From Tieghemostelium lacteum (Eukaryota; Evosea; Eumycetozoa; Dictyosteliales; Raperosteliaceae), in assembly GCA_001606155.1 (NCBI GenBank), contig LODT01000001.1, forward strand, positions 1,054,001-1,118,000: 64,000 nucleotides of DNA, in the 5' to 3' direction. Made by a program: the position numbers and the translations under genes. Of this stretch, positions 21,769 through 33,034 are shown in pieces (positions within the stretch are counted from its first letter, which is position 1; the number at the start of each line of letters is the position of its first letter). The notes beneath the pieces are model-generated. The model searched no databases and was not told the origin of the DNA. It saw only the letters and a program-made list of their open reading frames with translations.

Positions 21769-23745
21769 TTATTTAAATAAATTGATTAAATGAAAGTATC
21801 CTTGATATTGTAACATTTTATGAAATTCTTGATTGAGTTGAATTTTAGAAGATTTAATCAATTGAACTGCAAGGGTTGTTGGGGAGTTTTTCAGTAAATT
21901 AAATGAAGTTTGAATTGAGAGGTAGTTTTGAAGATTTAATAATTGGATTAGTTTTATAAAACCGTTGTTCACCAGGTATGATAAAAGTTGATCGTAACCA
22001 TTGTTAGACCAACCTTCAAAAACTTTTGGATAGTATTGGAATAGATACCTTAGAGCACTGGGTAAATATATTGGAATTAAATTTTCCCATTCACAATGTG
22101 ATGTTTGATTGTGAATTTGATGGAAATAAAATTTAAATGATTCTAAATTTTGGCTGTCTCGAATATAATCTGTTGGGTTATAATTTTTGAGTTCAGGTCT
22201 ATTTGTCAATAGATATTGAAGTACTTCTTGGTATTTACTTTCGTCTGGTTTACACAATGCCTTTATAGAGCAACCTTCACTTCTATTTTCATGCAAGAAT
22301 TTTACAACTTCCAAACTACCATTGTCCATTGCATAGGTTGTGCAACCTTCACTTCTGTTTTCATGCAAGAATTTTACAACCTCCAAACTACCATTGTCCA
22401 TTGCATTGGTTGAGCAACCTTGATTTGTATTGTAATGGAGAAATTTGAGCAGTTTCAAGTTGCCATTGGATGCCGCATTATCCATTATATCTGGGTCACA
22501 AATTTCATTTAATTTATAATTGGTAGAATTATAAATATATTCTATCATTTCCATGTTATTATCTCTTGCATATTGGACAAGGTATTGTGCCAAAATATCT
22601 TCATTAAAGAAAAGTTTCATATTCTTTTTTAAAAAATTTACCACTTCAACTGATTGGCAAATAAACTCAAAGTCTAGTCCGAACGAAAGTTTACCATGAT
22701 TAAATAGAAATTCTAACATTTCTAAGTTGGATTGTTCGAATGCACGTTTAGTCACATCATAATTGACTGAATTTTGAAATGCTGGATAATTATATGTTGA
22801 TAATTTTACAGATCTCCTTGTATATGTGCATTTATTATTTTTATCAAAACCTACTGCATATATATTTATATAAGGATCTCTTTTTGAGAAGTTATTGTAG
22901 ATATATTTTACAATATTCCAGTGTTTGTTGGTGGCAGCTTTAATTAATGATTCTTGAGAATAGGGTTCTTTTCGGTTTTCAAAAAGAAATTTGAACATTT
23001 CTAAATCTCCATTGGCTGCTACAACATCCAATGTATAAACTTCGCAACCTTCATTTCTGTTATAATGTAAGAACTTAACTGTCTCCATATCACCATTAGC
23101 TGCTCTATTATGCATTACATCAATATTAAACATTTCATCTCTTTGCAGTTGGTGTAAGTGTTGAATAACCTCAAGACTAGAATGATTTAGCGATTGGTTA
23201 AATTTTGTTGATGGGAATGTGTTTATCATTAAATTTGCAGTTTCAATATCAGGAAATTCATACAATCTATCTAATTCTATTAGACTTAGTTCATCACTTG
23301 TCATTCCATCTATGAGGTATTTTAGAATATCTTTATCATTATAAATTAATTGCAAGATCACATCACTGTTTACTTTGCAGCCAATCACATTTCTTAAATG
23401 TTTAACAATTTCTATGTTTGGTTTCTTATTACTTGCATGGTATTCAAGTGATTTATCTTTACTATTATCACTGTGAAATAATGTATTATAGTGTTGATAA
23501 ACATTTATATAACTTGAAAAATCTTCAATAAAGACCAATAAATGTTGTAAAGTATTGTATCCCATTGGAAAATGTATTGGATCTCTTTTGATATTATCAA
23601 TTATTAAATGAATATTTTTTCTTTCATAAGAGTAATGACAAATTTCATCGTATCTATTAAAATTTTCAAATGATGATATAAAATTTGAAAATATTTTGTT
23701 AAATAGAAATTTATTTCTGAATACTCTAAAAAATAATAAATCCAT
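21769..23745 (-). CDS. Ankyrin-like repeat protein, copy D (intact)
   Basis: A single exon of 658 residues from the family ATG at 23745. An in-frame ATG at 23769 would add eight residues (MIIKGYLS) because the upstream flank differs from the other copies. The N-terminal family block is followed by the ankyrin-like repeats, with two consecutive 24-residue units GSLEVVKFLHENRSEGC(T/S). The 3' end and at least 80 nt of flank (AAAGTATCCTTGATATTGTAAC) are shared with copy E, and both read LQYQGYFHLINLFK where A and B read LQNEGYFHLINL. The short 5' spacer to the divergent secreted-protein gene (about 200 nt) is the presumed shared promoter. Confidence 0.85.
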   Translation of the reverse strand: MDLLFFRVFRNKFLFNKIFSNFISSFENFNRYDEICHYSYERKNIHLIIDNIKRDPIHFPMGYNTLQHLLVFIEDFSSYINVYQHYNTLFHSDNSKDKSLEYHASNKKPNIEIVKHLRNVIGCKVNSDVILQLIYNDKDILKYLIDGMTSDELSLIELDRLYEFPDIETANLMINTFPSTKFNQSLNHSSLEVIQHLHQLQRDEMFNIDVMHNRAANGDMETVKFLHYNRNEGCEVYTLDVVAANGDLEMFKFLFENRKEPYSQESLIKAATNKHWNIVKYIYNNFSKRDPYINIYAVGFDKNNKCTYTRRSVKLSTYNYPAFQNSVNYDVTKRAFEQSNLEMLEFLFNHGKLSFGLDFEFICQSVEVVNFLKKNMKLFFNEDILAQYLVQYARDNNMEMIEYIYNSTNYKLNEICDPDIMDNAASNGNLKLLKFLHYNTNQGCSTNAMDNGSLEVVKFLHENRSEGCTTYAMDNGSLEVVKFLHENRSEGCSIKALCKPDESKYQEVLQYLLTNRPELKNYNPTDYIRDSQNLESFKFYFHQIHNQTSHCEWENLIPIYLPSALRYLFQYYPKVFEGWSNNGYDQLLSYLVNNGFIKLIQLLNLQNYLSIQTSFNLLKNSPTTLAVQLIKSSKIQLNQEFHKMLQYQGYFHLINLFK

Positions 23746-23969
23746 TGACAAATAACCCTTAATGATCATTTTTAACCCTTAAAAAAAAAATTCTATATAT
23801 TTATAAATTCTATCTATTCTATTTATCTTTTCAAATTTGAAATGATATCATTTTCCAATAATTAAAAATTTTCAAATAAAATAAAAATCCAAGTTCGATC
23901 CAAAATTTAAATTTATAAAAAAAATTTTTTGTATTAAAAAAAGTTTCACCTATTTATACATTCCTAAAA

Positions 23970-25026
23970 ATGAAAGTTTCACTTATTTTATATTTATTCC
24001 TGATTTTTATAAATATTTCATTCATTTTATCGGATCCTAATTGCATTATAAACAATCTGGAGGCATCTTCTTGCGATATAAACAGTGATGGAATCAAAGT
24101 TTACCAATTTAACAACAATGAAACCACCATTGTGGATCAAAACAAATTTGAAATTCCAGCTCTAGTGTTATTATCTTTTGTTGGTCCAGTTGTTATATCT
24201 GAAAATACAGTAGTTCATTACAACTGTCATAAAGTCAACGATTATGATGGATGTATTCAAATTTCAACCAATTCGTCACTGCACAGAAAATCCAGTAAGA
24301 TATTAGTCAATTTTGATGTGACTGGTGCTATGCTAAATATTCAATATGGCTCAAAATTTGAAAAATTTAATATTACTAGAAACGCTACATTGGAGCCAGT
24401 ACCAGCAAATTTCTATGTCAATTTTACAGGCCTTGCATCAGGTCAATATGCTTCCTACTACAACTATGACTCTGATTTATATTATACAATTTTGGCTCAA
24501 CCTGTTTCTCAATCTATTGATCTAAATATTACTACCAATTGTGGTACATTTTTTGGTTCAATTGTATCTTTGGTAAATAATAGTGGTGTTGCTAGAGAAT
24601 ATTTATATTATAAAGTATGTACATACACAACAAAGAAATGAATTTACAAATATATTAAAACTTCAATTTTTAAAGGTTAGAGATATGGATGAGCATTTAA
24701 ATGTACCCATTTATATTTATATTCGTATTTACCCATTTGATAATGTAAATTATACCTATAATACCTTAACATCACTATTCACATACGAATACATGAAGAA
24801 TAACTGTTTTCCAAAATATACTAACGAGGTTTTGAAATACTCATTTAATTCGCCAATTCCTACACCTTCACCAACTCCACCAACATCAACATCAACTTCA
24901 ACAACATCAACAACATCAACATCAACAGAGTCAAACACTCCAACCATTTCTTTATCCAATAAACTCCAATCATCATTTTGGTTATCTATGTTGTTAATTT
25001 TGGTTATAACAGTTACAATAAATTGA
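23970..25026 (+). CDS. Secreted, probably GPI-anchored glycoprotein
   Basis: Exons 23970-24614 and 24676-25026 join in phase 0, giving about 331 residues. The N-terminus is a signal peptide (LILYLFLIFINISFILS). The body has many NxS/T sites and several Cys (CIINNLEASSC, HYNCHKVNDYDGC) and reads as a beta-rich extracellular domain. The C-terminus has a Pro/Thr/Ser stalk (TPSPTPPTSTSTST) and ends in a hydrophobic tail (SFWLSMLLILVITVTIN) without a basic cytosolic segment, the pattern of a GPI-attachment signal. The family is not recognised. Its last 135 nt are duplicated at 27575-27709. Confidence 0.75.
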
Positions 25027-25188
25027 AAACCTTATTCTATTGATAAAGCAAAAAGAAGCAAATAAATTACATTCTTGTTTATATTACCTTTTCACTTATT
25101 TAAATAAATATTCATGTATAATTATACACATCTACAAACATATGTGATTTCCACGGTTAAATATAATTTATTCGAAATGATATTAACT

Positions 25189-27168
25189 TTATTTAAATAA
25201 ATTGATTAAATGAAAGTATCCTTGATATTGTAACATTTTATGAAATTCTTGATTGAGTTGAATTTTAGAAGATTTAATCAATTGAACTGCAAGGGTTGTT
25301 GGGAAATTTATAAGTAAATAAATTGAAGTTTCAATTGAGAGGTAGTTTTGCAGATTTAATAATTGGATTAGTTTTATAAAACCTTTATTCACCAGGTATG
25401 ATAAAAGTTGATCGTAACCATTGTTAGACCAACCTTCAAGAACTTTTGGATAGTATTGGAATAGATATCTTAAAGCACTGGGTAAATATATTGGAATTAA
25501 ATTTTCCCATTCACAATGTGATGTTTGATTGTGAATTTGATGGAAATAAAATTTAAATGATTCTAAATTTTGGCTGTCTCGAATATAATCTTTTGGGTTA
25601 TAGTTTTTGAGTTCAGGTCTATTTGTCAATAGATATTGAAGTACTTCTTGGTATTTACTTTTGTCTGGTTTATTCAATGCCTCTATAGAGCAACCTTCAC
25701 TTCTATTTTCATGCAAGAATTTTACAACTTCCAAACTACCATTGTCCATTGCATAGGTTGTGCAACCTTCACTTCTATTTTCATGCAAGAATTTTACAAC
25801 CTCCAAACTACCATTGTCCATTGCATTGGTTGAGCAACCTTGATTTGTATTGTAGTGGAGAAATTTGAGCAGTTTCAAGTTGCCATTGGTTGCCGCATTA
25901 TCCATTATACGTGGGTCACAAATTTCATTTAATTTATAATTGGTAGAATTATAAATATATTCTATCATTTCCATGTTATTATTTCTTGCATATTGGACAA
26001 GGTATTGTGCCAAAATATCTTCATGAAAGAATAGTTTCATATTCTTTTTTAAAAAATTTACCACTTCAACTGATGGGCACATAAACTCAAAACTTTGTCT
26101 GAATGAAAGTTTACCATGATCTAATAGAAATTCTAACATTTCCACATTGGATTGTTCGAATGCATGTTTAGTCACATCTGAATTAACTAAATTTTGAAAT
26201 GCTGGATAATTATATGTTGATAATTGTACAGATCTCTTTGTTTCTTTACTTGAATTATTTTTATCAAAATCTATTGAATCCCTATTTATATAAGGATCTC
26301 TTTTTGAGTAATTATTGTAGATATATTTTACAATATTCCAGTGTTTGTTGGTGGCAGCTTGAGTTAATGATTCTTGAGAATAGGGTTCTTTTCGGTTTTC
26401 AAAAAGAAACTTGAACATTTCTAATTCTCCATTGGTTGCTACAAAATCCAATGTATGAACTTCGCAACCTTCATTTCTGTTATAATGTAAGAACTTAACT
26501 GTCTCCATGTCACCAATAGATGCCTTATAATTCATTAAACCAATATTAAACATTTCATCTCTTTGCAGTTGGTGTAAGTGTTGAATAACCTCAAGACTAG
26601 AAAGATTTAGCGGTTGGTTAAATTTTGTTGATGGGAATGTGTTTATCATTAAATTTGCAGTTTCAATATCAGGAAATTCATACAATCTATCCAATTCTAT
26701 TAGACTTAGTTCATCACTTGTCATTTCATCTATGAGGTATTTTAGAATATCTTTATCGGTATCAATTATTTCCAAGATCGCATCACTGTTTACTTTGCAG
26801 CCAATCACATTTCTTAAATGTTTAACAATTTTTATGTTTGGTTTCTTATTTCTTGCATGGTGTGCAAGTGATTTATCTTTACTATTATCACTGTGAAATA
26901 ATGTTTTATAGTGTTGATAAACATTTATATAACTTGAAAAATCTTCAATATAGGCCAATAAAGATTCTAAAGTAAAGTATCCCATTGGAAAATGTATTGG
27001 ATCTCTTTTGATGTTATCAATTATTAAATGAACATTTTTTCTTTTCCAAAAATGAAAATGATTAATTTCATCGTATCTATTAAACTTTTCAAATGATGAT
27101 ATAAAATTTGAAAATATTTTGTTAAATAGAAATTTATCTCTGAATACTCTAAAAAATAATAAATCCAT
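25189..27168 (-). CDS. Ankyrin-like repeat protein, copy E (intact)
   Basis: A single exon of 659 residues, starting at ATG 27168; the TTG-TCA seen before the ATG elsewhere is TTA-GCA here. The layout is as in copy D, including two GSLEVVKFLHENRSEGC units. The N-terminal third (HFHFWKRKNVHLIID, GYFTLESLL, SLAHHARNKKPN) is nearly the same as in broken copy A and unlike B, C and D. The 3' end matches copy D. It converges with the secreted-protein gene, their stops being only 162 nt apart. Confidence 0.85.
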   Translation of the reverse strand: MDLLFFRVFRDKFLFNKIFSNFISSFEKFNRYDEINHFHFWKRKNVHLIIDNIKRDPIHFPMGYFTLESLLAYIEDFSSYINVYQHYKTLFHSDNSKDKSLAHHARNKKPNIKIVKHLRNVIGCKVNSDAILEIIDTDKDILKYLIDEMTSDELSLIELDRLYEFPDIETANLMINTFPSTKFNQPLNLSSLEVIQHLHQLQRDEMFNIGLMNYKASIGDMETVKFLHYNRNEGCEVHTLDFVATNGELEMFKFLFENRKEPYSQESLTQAATNKHWNIVKYIYNNYSKRDPYINRDSIDFDKNNSSKETKRSVQLSTYNYPAFQNLVNSDVTKHAFEQSNVEMLEFLLDHGKLSFRQSFEFMCPSVEVVNFLKKNMKLFFHEDILAQYLVQYARNNNMEMIEYIYNSTNYKLNEICDPRIMDNAATNGNLKLLKFLHYNTNQGCSTNAMDNGSLEVVKFLHENRSEGCTTYAMDNGSLEVVKFLHENRSEGCSIEALNKPDKSKYQEVLQYLLTNRPELKNYNPKDYIRDSQNLESFKFYFHQIHNQTSHCEWENLIPIYLPSALRYLFQYYPKVLEGWSNNGYDQLLSYLVNKGFIKLIQLLNLQNYLSIETSIYLLINFPTTLAVQLIKSSKIQLNQEFHKMLQYQGYFHLINLFK

Positions 27169-27314
27169 TGCTAAATAACCCTTAAAAGATTAATGAAAAA
27201 GGTTTTTAATTGGTTTGATTCTTATATAAATTCGTCCAAAAAAAAATTTTAAACTTTATCACACTTTTTTTAAACTTATTTAACATTTAAAGAAAATTTA
27301 TTGATCAAATATTA

Positions 27315-27573
27315 ATGTCCACTAACAATAAAACAATAGAAGAAATAGAAGATCATTTAGAAGATAAATTTAATAAATTGAATTGCATTATTTGATTAAA
27401 CAATAAATCTTGTTGCTATTTCAATTATTGTCAATAATCTTTAATATTAGTGAAAACACTTTGCTATACCATTATAATAAGGCATTTAATATTCTAAACA
27501 CAACTACCAAAGCATATTTCTCAGCTACTTTAGATTTAGTTCTATTGGAGCAATCACACACGAAGAAATAATC
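27315..27573 (+). pseudogene. Relic exons of a small gene
   Basis: The first frame, 27315-27395, reads MSTNNKTIEEIEDHLEDKF then NKLNCII and a stop. A second codon-like stretch, about 27479-27573, reads AFNILNTTTKAYFSATLDLV then LLEQSHTKK and a stop. A good intron join between them was not found. The first part is shared with 21141-21306. This looks like a small helical protein gene that was duplicated and then lost function, but a short expressed gene cannot be excluded. Confidence 0.45.
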
Positions 27574-27574
27574 T

Positions 27575-27709
27575 ACACCAACTCCACCAACATCAACTTC
27601 AACTTCAACAGAGTCAAACACTCCAACCATTTCTTTATCCAATAAACTCCAATCATCATTTTGGTTATCTATGTTGTTAATTTTGGTTATAACCGTTACA
27701 ATAAATTGA
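27575..27709 (+). pseudogene. Duplicated 3' fragment of the secreted-protein gene
   Basis: From ACACCAACTCCACC to the TGA at 27709 the sequence matches the last part of the gene at 23970-25026 almost base for base. After the variable TCAACA repeats only one difference is visible (AACCGTTACA against AACAGTTACA) over roughly 110 nt. It encodes only the Thr/Ser stalk and the hydrophobic GPI-type tail, has no start, and is preceded by a stop. It is a recent partial copy left on the far side of ankyrin copy E. Confidence 0.8.
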
Positions 27710-28441
27710 AAACCTTAAATAAATTAACACCCAATCAAATGAGTTGAATTGAGTAATAATTCTAATTCTACTTTAGTTTTTCTTTGATAATGGTATATTT
27801 TTCGTAGATTCCACTATAATTAATTAATAAATTTATACATCAATGTAAAAATGAGAAAATTTTAAACTAAATACTTTTCGAAGATGTCTAGGCATTGTGT
27901 TACCATTACATTTAGATATATTATAAAAAAAGATGAGATGAGTGAAATGATTTTTTTTTTTTTCATTTTTTTTTTTTATCTTAGAGAACAAACTCAATCA
28001 AAGGTAATGTGATGATCATAAGTGAAATATCATTTGAGATTTTTATAGAAAATTGTTGAATTATTATTAATATCATTTAAAATCATGTAGATTGTTTATT
28101 TATTTCAATAAATAAATAAAAACTTTAGAGTTCATCTATCAAACGTAGGTGTATTTATATAGGAAAGAGATTTTATAGACAATTTGCATATTAATATCAA
28201 AACCAACTCCATTGAATATAGTTTTATTTTTTTTAAAAAGAAAAGTAAAGGATTTTAAAATAGAAAACAAGAATAACAACTTTTGGAGAAACAGCTTTAG
28301 TATATAATATCCTTGAACAAAGTCTATATTACATCTAAAGAATCCAATACATACAGTATATCAAACACCCAAAACTATCAATTGAACAACAGTAACAGAG
28401 AGAGATTATATTCATTATTACTCACATCAAAACACTAATAT
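27710..28441. promoter_or_regulatory. Intergenic region upstream of eIF4G
   Basis: This spacer of about 730 nt is A/T-rich, with T runs at 27950-27962 and 27967-27977. The last 100 nt before the eIF4G start are less A/T-rich (ACAGTAACAGAGAGAGATTA, near 28390) and may be 5' UTR. No exon or RNA gene was recognised. Confidence 0.35.
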
Positions 28442-31400
28442 ATGTCAACTCCCAACTCAAAAATCAATAATAACAGCAACAATAACAGCAGCCAATCTAC
28501 TACATTCAATAACAGCAATACAAATAACAGTAATACCTCTAGCAGTAACCCTCAATCTCCATTTAAAGGAAACTCCGATCATGATGCACCTTTAAATACC
28601 AGCCCTAGTAGAGGAGCTCCTGGTTTGTCTACCAACCCACAATATCATCCATCTCCAAATGGTTTGTATTCTTTACTTTAAATGCCCAATAATTTTAATA
28701 ATTATCAATTACAAAGAATCTAACATTAATCTTCATTTTTAGGAATGAAACCAAACTACAACAATCAAAGGTAAAATACAATTTTATTTTTATATTTTTT
28801 TTTTTTTTTTTTTTTTTATTCCTATTTTTAATTGCCAACATCTCAACAATTACCAATTATTTATATTCATCAAGAGCTATAAGAAAATTTTGAAAAACTA
28901 ATCTATTTTCTTCAATTCGTTAATTTATGATTAATAATAGAACATATCATCATACAAACCAAAGACAACCACACCAAAATCAACATCAGGGGCATCCTCC
29001 TCACTACTATCAAGCACCACCCTACCAGACACCCCCATATTTTACCTATCAACCACCACCACTGTATCCAACCTATCAGTACCCACCAACACAACAGGTT
29101 ATACATCATCAAGGACCACCTCCACCTCCTAATACAGTAGTACCACAACAGTTAGGTCACCCTTCCAATTCACCACAATCTCAACCAGTACCTACACAAC
29201 CACCAGGTGTTGTTGTTCAACAGTCGAATCAGGGACCACACTCACCACAACACATTCAACACACTCAACCTCAAGGCCCACATTCACCACAAAACCCTAG
29301 ACAATACAACCCAAACACCAACCCTTCACAACCACCTCAACAACCAACACCTATCCTCCCACAAACCTCCCCATCCTCTCAGGTTATAGTTCCCAATCCC
29401 CAAGGTGTTGTACCACCTACTAATCCACAAGGAGGCAGCAGAAAACCATCAAGTAAATCAAATGTATGTATACTACTTTAAATTTTAAGTTTTTTTTTAA
29501 ATTCAAAAAATTTCAAGAAATTTTGTAGAAAGAGATATTAATATCTATAATTTACCATTTCTAGAATATACCACCAAGAACTCATTCAGCACCACCATCA
29601 AGTAACGATATACAGGAACACGCAAATAGTTTACAGTTACCAGGTAAATTTGTACCAGATAAGAGTAGACAATTAAATATATCATCACAACATTATATAC
29701 CCGCTGGAGTTACATATCAACAACAACCACATTTCAAACCTTTAGGACCACCCCCACCACCACCACACGAACCTTATGGATATTCAGTGCCTTATTACCC
29801 ACAACCACAATACTTTGATCACTACTCTTACAACCCATACTATAACCAACCTATTCCAGGTGGTGTTGGAGGTCAACCCCCCATAAACCCAACACCATAC
29901 ATTAAAGAGCAGAAATCCAGTAGTAAATTAGCTATTATTGATCCACAATCTGGTGAGCAGGTGAACCAAAGTCCACCAAAATCTACTCCTCAGCCACCTC
30001 CATTCAGTCCTCCACAATTTAGTTTGGGTAATGAGTCTATTAGACAACAGAAATTGACATCTTCTACAGATGCTCATAAACCACCTACTAGTACAAGCAC
30101 AACTTCAACTCCAACCAAATCTGTGGACACTAATAAGGATCAAGAAAAAGATAAATCTGCCAAGGAACAACAAGCTAAGGAAAAAGAAGATAGTACTCCT
30201 GTCACTACAACTCTTCCAATAGTCAAAGAGGAACCACAAGAAACTACTAAAGCCACAACAGTTGTATCTACCTCAACTACAGTTGAAACTAAAGTTGAAG
30301 AGGAGAAAGAAAAGATAACTGTCGCTGTTTCTGAACAACCAATTCCAACTCAACAACAGGTTGAAACTAAAGTTGAAGAGAAAATTGTAGAATCTACACC
30401 TTCTGTAGCATCAGAAGCTAAAAAGGAGGTTGAAACTGTAAAGGAATCAGTATCTGAACAACAGAGTAGTAAAACAGAAGATCTCATTGAAAGTGTACAG
30501 AAAATGGCAATTAATGATACAGAGAAACCAACTGATGTCAGTGTGGAAGAAGGTGAGATTTCAGAGGAAAAAGACTCAGCAGCCTCTGCAAATACCAGTA
30601 TTACTACAGATAAGGAAAATCTAAGTTCAAGTACATCTTCTCTTTCTTTGAGAACAACTGGTGAAAAGATTACATACAGTCGTGAGTTTATATATAGTCT
30701 CCAACCAAAAGGACCATCTGATGTTCCAAATGCTTTGAAAGATCTAAAGAGTCAGATGGATGCTTCATCTGGTGGACTTAATCGTTCAGGTAACAAGATT
30801 GGAAATCAACAACAACGTGGTATGAATATGTCTGGTAACTATCCAAATCAACCACAGATGAAGATGTACCCTAACCAAATGCAAATGAAGAACTATCCTC
30901 AACAAAAGAACTATAATCCCAACTTTAACAAATACCAACAACAGATTCAACAGGGGTTCCAACAACAGCAACAAGGAGGCTTCCAACAACAGCAACAACA
31001 GCAACAACATGGTTATGGCATTACAACATTCCAACAACCACCAGTTCAACCACCAATCGCCACTCAAGTCAATGAGAATCGTTGGGTTCCAACTGAGGTT
31101 AACAAACTTGATGAGACCCAAAAGATTCTCAGAAAAGCAAAATTCATCCTCAACAAGATCTCTCCAGACAAGTTTGATGTTCTCACACAAGGATTGTTGG
31201 AGTTGGGTGTCATTGAATCTGAAATTGTTCATAAAGGTACTATTCAATTGATCTTTGATAAGGCACTAAATGAAGCTAAATTCTGTACCATGTATTGTAA
31301 CCTCTGTAAGAGACTCTTTGATCATGAAAAGAATAAAAAGATTAAAGATCGTGAAGCATACCTTGGCCAACATCCAGAGCTGGTTCCAAAATGGATGGGT

Positions 31401-32888
31401 CTAGACAAACCTGGCCAAGACCAGTTTGATGATGAACATGGCTTCAAACCAACCTTTAGAAAACTGTTGTTGATGACCTGTCAGACTGAATATGAGAAGG
31501 CACACATTGAATTTGAATCCAGTACAGATATTCTTCCAGACAATGCAACAGAAGCTGAAAAACAAGATTTTGAAGAGAAACAGTATATCAAACGTAAACG
31601 TGAGTTTGGTCTCATCAAATTCATTGGTGAGCTCTTTAACAAGGAGATGCTTTCCGAGAAGATTCTCCACGGTATTTTGATTGCCCTCATGGGTGAACTC
31701 AACAAACCAACAGAGATTAAATTGGAATGTTTTTGTAAATTATTAACTATCACTGGTAAGACTCTGTCCACCAATGAAAAGGCTGCAACTTGGTTGACTA
31801 GATACCACAATAGAATGAAGGATCTCACTGAGCTCCCAACTCTCAGTCAGAGACTGAAATTCCTCATTCAAAATGTAATTGATCTCAAGAATAACAATTG
31901 GGTTGTCAAATCGGATGAGGCTCCTAAACCATTGAAAGAATTTGAAAACAAAGGTGATGAAGATAGAAAGTCCAGTACCGGTGTTAAAACCAATCTCAAG
32001 AATAACTTTATCACCAATTCATTTGTCAATACCAAGTTTGGTAAACCACCTGGAATTCCAAATGTCCCTCCTCCAAGTTCCAAATCACCAGCTAGTAGCA
32101 CTATTCAACCAATGATTATGAAGAAGCCACCTGGTTTCAATCAACAACCAAACCAACAAAATTACTATGGTCCTAATAAGAATATCTCTATGGCTCAGAA
32201 TTTGAGTAATCTCAATAATGCCAATAATTCTAATGGAAATTTGGGATCGTCAGGGTCAGGTCAATCATCAGCTAACAAGAAACAACAAGAGGCTTGGGAT
32301 AAACTCAAACAGACATTTGTTGAAACCATTTCAGAGTATCTGGCTGAAGAGGATAAGTCCGAGTACATTGCCTGCATTGAAGAATACATTGGCAAACAAA
32401 CTCAAATGTATCCTTATTTGATCAGTTTGATGTTAACCACCTCAATCACTGGTAAAGATTCAGAGATTCTATTGGATCTTGTCATTGACTTGATTACTGA
32501 GGATAAAGTATTCTCAATGGATGATTTCAAAGAGGGTTTCTCTTTGTTTGTTCAATCCTATCCAGATCTCTACGAAGACAGACCAGGTGCCTACAAGGCC
32601 TTGGGTTCTGTTTTGTATAAATGTTATCAAGCAAAGATTCTTCCTCTGTCTCTGATAGCCAGTCAACTGTCCAAACAAGTGGATCAGATTTCAACTTTTA
32701 TTAACCAAATCTTTTTTGAATTTATCTCACAATTTAAAAATCCAAAAGAGGCTGCTAATGTCTTTAATGAACAAAAAATTTCAATATCCGACTTCTTTGT
32801 TAAAAAAGATAAAAAGACCATACTTGACTTAACGACAAAATATAACAAAGATTTGATATCCTTTTTAGATACAATTAAAGAATATTAG
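28442..32888 (+). CDS. Translation initiation factor eIF4G
   Basis: Four exons (28442-28661, 28743-28770, 28941-29463, 29565-32888) join with consistent phases and predict 1364 residues. The first 350 residues are Asn/Ser- then Pro/Gln/Tyr-rich. A candidate eIF4E-binding motif YSREFIYSLQP lies near residue 626 (animal eIF4GI has YDREFLLGF), just after the acidic EEGEISEEKD. The MIF4G domain (about 769-1029) includes RKAKFILNKISPDKFDVL, the RLFDHEKNKK region and LIKFIGELFNKEMLSEKIL, and binds eIF4A and eIF3. An MA3-type domain covers about 1164-1310. eIF4G bridges the mRNA cap complex to the ribosome. Exon 2 is only 28 nt. In the eIF4E motif Ile replaces the usual Leu. Confidence 0.9.
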
Positions 32889-33034
32889 GTCAATAAATAA
32901 AAACAAAAACAAAATTATAAATTATAGATATAAAATATAAATTTAGTAACATTTTATTCTTACTAAGTATGTTGTTGTAACTTTTTAAACTTTAGTTTTT
33001 TTGATAAAATTGTGTTTTTGTCATTAATATTTAA

